Assembly: GCA_027486275.1 (NCBI GenBank)
Contig: JAIXPM010000040.1
Location: 1 to 7,239 of the forward strand
From: Sphingomonadales bacterium
GTDB taxonomy: Bacteria > Pseudomonadota > Alphaproteobacteria > Sphingomonadales > Sphingomonadaceae
DNA length: 7,239 nt
Direction: 5' to 3'
Below are positions 1 to 7,239 of this stretch, piece after piece. The first letter of the stretch is position 1. Each line of letters opens with the position of its first letter. The notes below the pieces were generated by a model. It was given only the letters and a program-made list of their open reading frames with translations. It ran no database searches and was not told where the DNA came from. A program made the translations under genes and the position numbers.

Positions 1-185
1 ATGCGGCGCTCGCGGGTGTAGCTGGTGACAATGACACCGTTCACATCGCGCACGGTGGAGGGGAGCGCCGGGGTGAAGCTGGCCAGTTCGGCTTCGCTGG
101 GCAGGCCTTTGGTCGCCTGCCAATAGAAGAAGCCGGCCAGCAGCAGCGGCAAGCCAATCAGCAACAGAAGACGATTGCGGGTCAC
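1..185 (-). CDS. mrcA: Penicillin-binding protein 1A, class A (N-terminal fragment, runs off left edge)
   Basis: This is the first 61 codons of a bifunctional peptidoglycan glycosyltransferase/transpeptidase, which polymerises and cross-links lipid II at the outer face of the inner membrane. The visible protein starts MTRNRLLLLIGLPLLLAGFF, a short basic N-terminus followed by one membrane anchor at about residues 6-21. A periplasmic stretch follows with LPS at 29-31, then a PALPSTVRD segment, NGVIV and a terminal ERR. That order (LP, PPLPS-like, V-D-NG, ERR) is the known pre-transglycosylase N-terminus of PBP1A. The catalytic domains lie outside the window. The GTG start is chosen because the frame has no ATG, GTG or TTG between it and the amiC stop. 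No good ribosome-binding site is visible, so the start is moderately sure. It lies 37 bases after amiC in the same direction, an amiC-mrcA order common in alphaproteobacteria, which suggests co-transcription. Confidence 0.82.
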   Translation of the reverse strand, partial: MTRNRLLLLIGLPLLLAGFFYWQATKGLPSEAELASFTPALPSTVRDVNGVIVTSYTRERR

Positions 186-222
186 AGCTGGAGGGATAGC
201 GGCGGGCGGCGATGCTGGGAAG

Positions 223-1515
223 TCACTTCCCGGTCAGGTGGCGCTCAATGGCGCGAGCAATGCCGCGGGCCATGCGGCGGCGGCCATCGTCGGAGAACAG
301 CCGCTCGGCATCGGACTTGTTGGTGACATAGCCGGTTTCGAGCAGCACCGACGGCACGTCGGGCGCCTTCAAGACGGCGAAAGCGGCGAAATGGTGGAAT
401 TCGCCACGAAAGCCCACCTCCTGTTCCTCAAGCCCGTCCTGCAGTGTGTCGGCGAACTGCACGGAGACATTGTTGGTGGCGCGCCGGGCGAGATCGACCA
501 TGATCTCCCCCACTTCCGGCGCTTCCACGCCCAGATTGACCCCGCCGATGATATCCGCCTTGTTTTCGCGGGCCGCGAGGCGCTCTGCGATGGCATCGCT
601 GGCCACGGCAGACAGGGTATAGACCGAAGCGCCGCGTGCCTGATCGTTGGGTGCGCTGTCGGCATGGATAGAGATGAACAGATCGGCGCGGGCGTCGCGG
701 GCGATGCGAACACGGCCGCCCAGGGGGATGAACCGGTCTTCATCGCGGGTCAGCTTCACCCGCACCCGGCCGCGCTCCCGCAGGATACGCGCCGCCTCTC
801 GGGCAATGGCCAGCGTGATGTCCTTCTCATAACCGCCCGTCACTGCGATGGCGCCGACATCCTTGCCGCCGTGGCCAGCATCGATGACCACCAACGGTTT
901 GCCGCCGGATCGGGATTTGACGCCGCTACGGATCGCGGGTGGTTCGGCGGGCGGTTTGGGCGGTGCCGTGGTGGGTGGTTCGGCTGGCGCTGGCGGTTTC
1001 TCTGTCGCCGCCTCTGCCGGCTTTGCGGGATCAGGGAGCGGTCGGCCAAAATCGGTCGGCAGGCTGAAGCTGCCAGTGGCCGGCGTGGGCGGTGGCGGCG
1101 GGCCGTCACTGCGCAGCAACGGCAAAGGCTTGCGGCCACGCGCCACGGAAGCGGCAAACACGTCAGGAGGGGCGCGTTCCAGCACCAACGTGACCTGGTT
1201 GCCCTGTGCCCGCGCCTCCCGGATGATCACCGGCGCTTTCAGATCGATCACCAGTCGCGCGGTACCCGGCGCAAACATGGCAGCGCGCAAAGCAGAAACG
1301 CTGTTGCTGCCCGGCGCCGAGAGGCCGGATTGGACGACGCCAACAAAATCCACCACCAGCCGGAACGGATCGCTCAATGCAAAGGCCTGCGCTACCGGCA
1401 ACGGCCCATCGGCGGTGATGATCACCCGGCCCGGCTGGCTTTCCAGCGCGATGATACGCGCCGCCCACAGCGGAGCGGCCCACAACAGGCACAGGATCAG
1501 CAAAAGGCGACGCAC
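223..1515 (-). CDS. amiC: N-acetylmuramoyl-L-alanine amidase, AMIN + Amidase_3 (AmiC type)
   Basis: A periplasmic zinc amidase that cleaves the bond between N-acetylmuramic acid and the L-Ala of the stem peptide, used in septal wall splitting and turnover. The 430-residue protein starts with a signal peptide (MRRLLLILCLLWAAPLWA). An AMIN domain (about 20-113) follows, which in this family targets the enzyme to the wall or septum, then a Pro/Ala-rich linker (about 138-194), then Amidase_3 (about 206-427). Expected zinc ligands are present: H215 in DAGHGG, E230 in GGYEKD and H284 in SIHAD; the catalytic Glu is E393 in LLETGY. The ENKADIIGG segment and the helix before the catalytic Glu match the regulated AmiA/B/C-type insert, which usually implies control by an EnvC/NlpD-like activator. 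The GTG start is preferred to the longer open frame, which begins inside eno. It has AAGG four bases upstream and places the signal peptide at the N-terminus. It sits 38 bases after eno. Confidence 0.95.
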   Translation of the reverse strand: MRRLLLILCLLWAAPLWAARIIALESQPGRVIITADGPLPVAQAFALSDPFRLVVDFVGVVQSGLSAPGSNSVSALRAAMFAPGTARLVIDLKAPVIIREARAQGNQVTLVLERAPPDVFAASVARGRKPLPLLRSDGPPPPPTPATGSFSLPTDFGRPLPDPAKPAEAATEKPPAPAEPPTTAPPKPPAEPPAIRSGVKSRSGGKPLVVIDAGHGGKDVGAIAVTGGYEKDITLAIAREAARILRERGRVRVKLTRDEDRFIPLGGRVRIARDARADLFISIHADSAPNDQARGASVYTLSAVASDAIAERLAARENKADIIGGVNLGVEAPEVGEIMVDLARRATNNVSVQFADTLQDGLEEQEVGFRGEFHHFAAFAVLKAPDVPSVLLETGYVTNKSDAERLFSDDGRRRMARGIARAIERHLTGK

Positions 1516-1519
1516 GGGA

Positions 1520-1523
1520 CCTT
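1520..1523 (-). promoter_or_regulatory. Ribosome-binding site deciding the amiC start
   Basis: Read on the minus strand this is AAGG, four bases before the GTG at 1515. It supports that GTG over an in-frame TTG near 1551, which has no properly spaced Shine-Dalgarno, and over upstream starts inside eno. Confidence 0.5.
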
Positions 1524-1553
1524 GGATACGGCGGCCCCGGCGGCGGAGCAACC

Positions 1554-3768
<2,215 letters not shown>

Positions 3769-3772
<4 letters not shown>

Positions 3773-4266
3773 CCGAGACCGCCACCATCGAGGACCTGGC
3801 CCGAGCGGCCGATGATGCTGGCGCATCGCTGGTTGATGAGGTCAATGGCCTGGCGGATCGTCTCACCCCGCGCCGGCTGGTTGATGAGGCGTTGACCGTG
3901 GTGAAAGCGCGCGGCTCCGATCTGGCCCGTGATGCTGGCAATGTGGTGAAGGCGCACCCGGTGGCCACCGGTGCAGCCGTCGCCGCCATCGGCCTGGCGC
4001 TTTATGCCGGGAACCGCATTTCCAAGGCCGAGATCGATCTGGGCCATGATCTGGACGATTACAGCGATTATGAAGACAGCGCGCTGACGGCCGCCGCCAC
4101 GGACGGCGACGTGGGCGACGACGCCCGCGCGCTGGTGCAGGATAATCCGGTGATCGCGATTCTCGCCGGCATTGCCGCCGGCGCGGCGCTGGCGCTGCTG
4201 TTCCCGACCAGCACGGCCGAAAAGCGCAGCCTGGGTGCATTGGCCCGGCGGCTGACGAGTCGTTGA
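3769..4266 (+). CDS. Small membrane protein with two hydrophobic segments, DUF3618/DUF883-like
   Basis: A 165-residue protein. An acidic helical N-terminus (1-60) contains LADRLTPRRLVDEAL. A first Ala/Gly-rich hydrophobic stretch (about 64-82) begins after KAHP. An Asp/Tyr-rich polar linker (about 88-120, HDLDDYSDYED) separates it from a second stretch (about 127-146), which begins after QDNP. The end is basic (EKRSLGALARRLTSR). The N-terminal half resembles DUF3618, a family that often follows YqjE-like genes in alphaproteobacteria; I hold this loosely. Each hydrophobic segment has the same entry pattern as the membrane anchor of the first gene of the operon (VxxxP followed by small residues). 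The start is well supported: AAGGAG at 3755-3760, eight bases before the ATG, and a four-base ATGA overlap with the upstream gene. It is the third member of a tightly coupled trio. Function unknown. Confidence 0.68.
3828..3889 (+). repeat. 14-base direct repeat within the third membrane-operon gene
   Basis: GCTGGTTGATGAGG occurs at 3828-3841 and again at 3876-3889, 48 bases apart and in the same reading frame. It encodes LVDE in SLVDEVN and RLVDEAL. It may record a small internal duplication of an amphipathic helix or simply shared codon use. Confidence 0.4.
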
Positions 4267-4303
4267 TGCTGGGTTCAGGCGACTCCGGCCACAGGTGCCC
4301 GCC

Positions 4304-4933
4304 ATGAAACATCTGATCCTGATCACGGCCGCGCTTAGCGCTGCTTTGCCCGCCCTTCCTGCCGCCGCCCAGGTCGGCACGGCCACCGCTACCAACCCCG
4401 GCGATCCGGCCGCCCGCCCGTTCATCGACGGCATGATTGGCGAAGGCTTTGGCGTGCTGCGCGACAAATCACTGAGCAAGGCCGCCGCGCGGGCGAAATT
4501 CCGCGCCATCCTGACGAAGAATGTCGCGCTCGATGATATTGGCATGCGCCTGATCCGCCGCCAGAAGGCGACGCTTTCGCCGGCCCAGCTGGACGCCTAT
4601 CGCGCCGCCTTCCCGGAATTCGTGCTGAATGCCTATGCGGATCGGCTTTATGATTATGCCGATGCAAAGGTTCAGGTGCAGCGCACGCTGGGCCGCGGGC
4701 CGTTCACGGAGGTTTATACCCGCGTCACCCGCCCAGGCGCCCAGCCCATTGATACAATCTGGCAGGTGAAATCGGAGGGCAGCAGGCTCATGGTCAACAA
4801 TCTGGTGGTGGCCGGTGTGAACCTGTCGCTCACCCAGGAAGCGGACTTTGCCAGCTACATCAACAAGAACGGTTTTGATGCGCTGGTGACGTTCATGAAG
4901 AGTGCCAACGCCAAGAGCGTCGCCGCAAGGTGA
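4304..4933 (+). CDS. mlaC: MlaC/Ttg2D-family periplasmic phospholipid-binding protein
   Basis: A 209-residue secreted protein of the Tol-Tol/Ttg2D (MlaC) family, which shuttles phospholipids through the periplasm between the outer-membrane MlaA-porin complex and the inner-membrane MlaFEDB transporter. A signal peptide is clear (MKHLILITAALSAALPALP, then AAAQ as the likely cleavage region near residues 20-23). The mature part shows the family's order: an N-terminal helical block with FRAILTKNVALDDIGMRLI, then LSPAQLDAYRAAFPEFVLNAYADRL, strand-rich QVQRTL and TEVYTRV, TIWQVK, NLVVAGVNLSLTQEADFASYI, and a final DALVTFMK helix. Length is normal. The ATG at 4304 is chosen over a GTG at 4295 because AGGTG lies six bases upstream and the signal peptide then starts properly. 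It lies 37 bases after the membrane trio. No mlaA, B, D, E or F gene is in the window. A coding-like stretch follows the stop in another frame. Confidence 0.88.
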   Translation: MKHLILITAALSAALPALPAAAQVGTATATNPGDPAARPFIDGMIGEGFGVLRDKSLSKAAARAKFRAILTKNVALDDIGMRLIRRQKATLSPAQLDAYRAAFPEFVLNAYADRLYDYADAKVQVQRTLGRGPFTEVYTRVTRPGAQPIDTIWQVKSEGSRLMVNNLVVAGVNLSLTQEADFASYINKNGFDALVTFMKSANAKSVAAR

Positions 4934-4987
4934 AGAGCGTCAACAACAGCGGCCTGGCGGTGAACGCGAAATAGCAAGCGGGGTGAC

Positions 4988-5569
4988 ATGACCAGCCGGA
5001 TCGACATTCATCCCACCGCCTTCGTGCACCCATCTGCCCAGATCTATGGCCATGTCTCCATCGGACCGCACGCCAGCATCTGGTGCAACGCGGTGATCCG
5101 CGCCGAAACCGCCCATGTCGAAATCCACGAAGGGGCGAACGTGCAGGATTTCGTGATGATCCACACCGATCCGGGCAAGCCCACGATCGTTGGCGCCTAC
5201 ACCAGCGTGACCCACCATGTGACGCTGCACGGTTGCCAGGTGGGCGATCATTGCCTGATCGGCATTAATGCCACGGTCTATAACGGCGCGCAGGTGGGCA
5301 GTGGCTCCATCGTGGGCCAGCATGCCTATCTGAAGGATCGGTTCGAGGCGCCGGAGAACAGCATCATTGTCGGCAGCCCAGCCAAGGTGATCGCCACCCG
5401 CAACAACCGCCTGCCCAACCGCATCAACGCCGAATTCTACATGCGCAATGCCGAATGCTACCGCGTCGGCAATCACCGTGCCTGGGCCGGGCCGGATTTC
5501 GAGGCCTGGTTTGCCGCCACCATGCAGCGCCTGCAGGGCGAGTATGCGCAAAGCCCCACTGGCGCGTAG
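4988..5569 (+). CDS. Gamma-carbonic-anhydrase-like left-handed beta-helix protein
   Basis: A 193-residue cytoplasmic protein of the gamma-carbonic anhydrase / PaaY / YrdA family, trimeric proteins with a left-handed beta-helix and zinc at the subunit interface, some of which hydrate CO2. Hexapeptide repeats run from about residue 11 to 135 (HPSAQI, GHVSIG, GAQVGS, GSIVGQ), ending in the usual GSPAKVI. The three expected zinc ligands are present: H59 (MIHTD), H76 and H81 (VTHHVTLHGC). R38 and Q53-D54 of the conserved core are also present. The position usually held by Asp two residues after the Arg is Glu here (RAE, residue 40). The C-terminal helix carries NAEFYMRNAECYRVGNHRAW, a subfamily-type extension. 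The start has GGGG about four bases upstream. It lies 54 bases after mlaC. Carbonic anhydrase activity is not certain; many relatives are inactive or act on other substrates. Confidence 0.88.
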   Translation: MTSRIDIHPTAFVHPSAQIYGHVSIGPHASIWCNAVIRAETAHVEIHEGANVQDFVMIHTDPGKPTIVGAYTSVTHHVTLHGCQVGDHCLIGINATVYNGAQVGSGSIVGQHAYLKDRFEAPENSIIVGSPAKVIATRNNRLPNRINAEFYMRNAECYRVGNHRAWAGPDFEAWFAATMQRLQGEYAQSPTGA

Positions 5570-5594
5570 CTGAGTCTGCGGTTAGACGCCGCGC

Positions 5595-5807
5595 ATGAGC
5601 AAATTGCATCTGGTTTTTGGTGGCCGCGTGGCCGATCCGCAGGGCGTCGATTTCATCGATCCGGCCAATCTCGACGTTGTCGGCGTCTTTCCCGATTTCA
5701 AGAGCGCGGAGACCGCCTGGCGCTCTGCCGCCCAACGCACGGTGGACGATGCGACGATGAAATATGTCGTTGTCCACCTGCACAGGTTGCTGCAGCCCGA
5801 CAGCTGA
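5595..5807 (+). CDS. DUF4170-like small conserved protein
   Basis: A 70-residue soluble protein. Its features are FGGRV near the start, the mid-part LDVVGVFPDFKSAETAWRSA, and an end containing QRTVDDATMKYVVVHLHRLL before QPDS. The pattern VG-F-(D/N)-(F/Y)-A-AW-AQ-TVD(D/N)A-M-(K/R)Y-HLHRLL-P matches my memory of DUF4170, a short family largely confined to alphaproteobacteria with no known biochemical function. It has no signal peptide, membrane segment or cysteine. The length is normal for that family. The ribosome-binding site is weak. It starts 25 bases after the carbonic anhydrase homologue, so it may be the last gene of that transcript, with a weak hairpin just after its stop. Confidence 0.75.
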   Translation: MSKLHLVFGGRVADPQGVDFIDPANLDVVGVFPDFKSAETAWRSAAQRTVDDATMKYVVVHLHRLLQPDS

Positions 5808-5816
5808 GCCGCTTCA

Positions 5817-5835
5817 CTCCCCTTCCATAAGGGAG
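5817..5835 (+). terminator. Weak hairpin after the DUF4170-like gene
   Basis: CCCTT (5820-5824) pairs with AAGGG (5829-5833) around the loop CCAT; CT (5817-5818) pairs with AG (5834-5835) across one bulged C. It lies 9 bases after the stop and before the next gene's ribosome-binding site. There is no T-tract, so a standard intrinsic terminator is doubtful. It could be an imperfect terminator or chance. Confidence 0.25.
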
Positions 5836-5872
5836 GCTGTCGCATATCTCCTGCTGCCCTAGACTGGACGGT

Positions 5873-5878
5873 GGGGAG
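5873..5878 (+). promoter_or_regulatory. Strong ribosome-binding site of the acyl-CoA synthetase
   Basis: GGGGAG sits eight bases before the ATG at 5887 and fixes that start. It lies in the 79-base gap after the DUF4170-like gene, in which I found no convincing promoter. Confidence 0.6.
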
Positions 5879-5886
5879 TATTAGAC

Positions 5887-7239
5887 ATGCCGCAAGAGCT
5901 AAGCTTTGGTGCCATTCTCGAAACCGTGGTGGCTACGCTTGAACCGGCGCAGCCGGCACTGGTGCATGGCGATACGCGGCGCAGTTGGGGTGAAGTCGCC
6001 CAGCGCAGCGCCAGCCTGGCCGCCGCGATGCTGGCAGGTGGCGCCGTGGCCGGCGATCGCTGTGCGCTGCTGATGCGCAACAGCGCCGAATATGCCGAAG
6101 CCATGATCGCCTGCCTGCGCGCCCGGCTGGTGCATGTGAACGTCAACTATCGCTATACCGGCGAGGAGCTGTGGTACATCCTCGACAACAGCGATGCCGC
6201 CGTGTGCGTGTATGATGCCGAATTCGCGCCGCTGGTGGATTCGATCCGCAGCCGGTTGCCCACCAAGGTGTGGATTCAGCTGGGCGGCAACACGCCGGCC
6301 TTTGCGCAGGATTTCGAAGCCACAGCGAGCGCCGGCCACAGCCTGCCGTCGCAGGATCACCAACCCACCGACATGCTGTTCATCTACACCGGCGGCACCA
6401 CGGGCCTGCCAAAGGGCGTGATGTGGGATCAGGCAGCGCTGTGGGGTCTGATGAACCCCGGCGTGGAGCCGGCGCAGATCCATGATGTGGCGGCGCTCAC
6501 GGCCGATCTGAAGGCCGGGGTTGGCCGCCGCAAGGCCCTGATCCTGCCGCCGCTGATGCACGGCACCGGGCTGATCGTCGCGCTGGGCACATTGTGCCGG
6601 GGCGGCACGCTGGTCACCCTGCCCGGCGCCAACTTCGATCCAGGCGATGCCACCACCACCTGCGCACGCGAGGGCTGCGATTATGTGGTGATCGTCGGCG
6701 ATGCCTTTGCCCGCCCGATCCTGAAAGCGCTGGACGCCGGCATTGGCAGCATTGGCACGGTAGAGATCATGATCTCGTCGGGCACTATGTGGTCGCCGGA
6801 GGTCAAGGCCGGGCTGCTGAACCATGCGCCGAACCTGATGATCGTGGATTCCCTCGGCTCTTCCGAAGGCCTTGGCCTCGGCGCCGCCGCCCAGACCAAG
6901 GACAATGCCGGCGCGCCGACCAAGTTCATGGCCGATGGCAACACGCTGATCATCGGTGATGACATGAAGCCGGTGCCGTCCGGCACCATGGGCCGCATCG
7001 CGCGCGGTGGCCTGATTCCGCGCGGTTACTGGAAAGATCCGGTGAAGAGCGCGGCAACGTTCCCGGTAATCGACGGCAAGCGCTATTCCATCCCTGGCGA
7101 TTTCGCCATTATCGAGGAAGACGGCAGTTTCACCCTCTTGGGTCGCGGCAGCCAGTGCATCAACACCGGCGGCGAGAAGGTGTTCCCCGAAGAAGTGGAA
7201 GAAACGCTGAAAACCCACGCCGCCATCGATGATGCGCTG
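5887..7239 (+). CDS. Acyl-CoA synthetase, AMP-binding (ANL) superfamily (C-terminus beyond right edge)
   Basis: The first 451 codons of an ATP-dependent acyl-CoA ligase, open to the window end, which activates a carboxylic acid to acyl-AMP and then to the CoA thioester. The start is MPQELSFGAI. The P-loop motif YTGGTTGLPKGVMW spans 167-180 (K176). Further motifs are GSSEG at 324-328 (adenine/substrate site), YSIPGDFA with D405 for ribose binding, and LLGRGSQCINTGGEKVFPEE around 417-436 at the domain hinge. NVNYRYTGEELWYILDNSDA (near 97-116) is the usual A2-like region. The MW after KGV and the INTGGEKVFPEEVEE form recall the FadD3/FadD19-type ligases of fatty-acid and steroid side-chain catabolism, but the substrate cannot be told from this. 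The last catalytic Lys lies outside the window. It is 79 bases downstream of the previous gene and may be its own unit. Confidence 0.93.
   Translation, partial: MPQELSFGAILETVVATLEPAQPALVHGDTRRSWGEVAQRSASLAAAMLAGGAVAGDRCALLMRNSAEYAEAMIACLRARLVHVNVNYRYTGEELWYILDNSDAAVCVYDAEFAPLVDSIRSRLPTKVWIQLGGNTPAFAQDFEATASAGHSLPSQDHQPTDMLFIYTGGTTGLPKGVMWDQAALWGLMNPGVEPAQIHDVAALTADLKAGVGRRKALILPPLMHGTGLIVALGTLCRGGTLVTLPGANFDPGDATTTCAREGCDYVVIVGDAFARPILKALDAGIGSIGTVEIMISSGTMWSPEVKAGLLNHAPNLMIVDSLGSSEGLGLGAAAQTKDNAGAPTKFMADGNTLIIGDDMKPVPSGTMGRIARGGLIPRGYWKDPVKSAATFPVIDGKRYSIPGDFAIIEEDGSFTLLGRGSQCINTGGEKVFPEEVEETLKTHAAIDDAL

Noticed and set aside
4940..5551. A 203-residue minus-strand open frame opposite the gamma-CA homologue
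   Set aside because: Its periodic Gly/Val/His pattern is the reverse-strand reflection of the hexapeptide repeats on the plus strand.
5899..7218. A 439-residue minus-strand open frame opposite the acyl-CoA synthetase
   Set aside because: It lies entirely antisense to a gene with all expected ANL motifs and is full of His/Arg/Gln low-complexity typical of antisense frames.

Overview
The window is GC-rich, densely coding bacterial chromosome and reads as ordinary core genome. Strong G/C bias at third codon positions, GTG starts, an alphaproteobacterial-type short protein of the DUF4170 kind and the eno/amiC/mrcA neighbourhood point to an alphaproteobacterium, most likely Sphingomonadales. This is inferred from protein character; no marker RNA gene is present. 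I see no mobile element, CRISPR array, tRNA, rRNA or prophage gene.

Layout. Left part, minus strand, transcribed right to left: eno (enolase, 2828-1554), amiC (periplasmic AMIN/Amidase_3 N-acetylmuramoyl-L-alanine amidase, 1515-223), then the first 61 codons of a class A penicillin-binding protein (mrcA, from 185 off the left edge). The two gaps are 38 and 37 bases, so the three may share a transcript: one glycolytic enzyme followed by a peptidoglycan hydrolase and a peptidoglycan synthase.

Centre: a 114-base divergent intergenic region (2829-2942) holds a plausible eno promoter whose -35 box overlaps a perfect 12-bp palindrome.

Right part, plus strand: three overlapping small genes (2943-4266) encode membrane-associated proteins resembling the YqjD/YqjE (DUF883/DUF1469) and DUF3618 stress-associated envelope modules. 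They are followed by an MlaC/Ttg2D-type periplasmic phospholipid-binding protein (4304-4933), a gamma-carbonic-anhydrase-like hexapeptide-repeat protein (4988-5569), a 70-residue DUF4170-like protein (5595-5807), a weak hairpin, and the first 451 codons of an acyl-CoA synthetase (5887 to the right edge).

The common theme is the cell envelope: wall hydrolysis and synthesis, small inner-membrane proteins, and phospholipid trafficking. Central metabolic genes (enolase, carbonic anhydrase homologue, acyl-CoA ligase) sit among them. No exotic system is evident. The points most worth a second look are the three-gene membrane module with a reused Pro-Gly membrane motif, the palindrome over the eno promoter, and a coding-like tail just after the mlaC stop.
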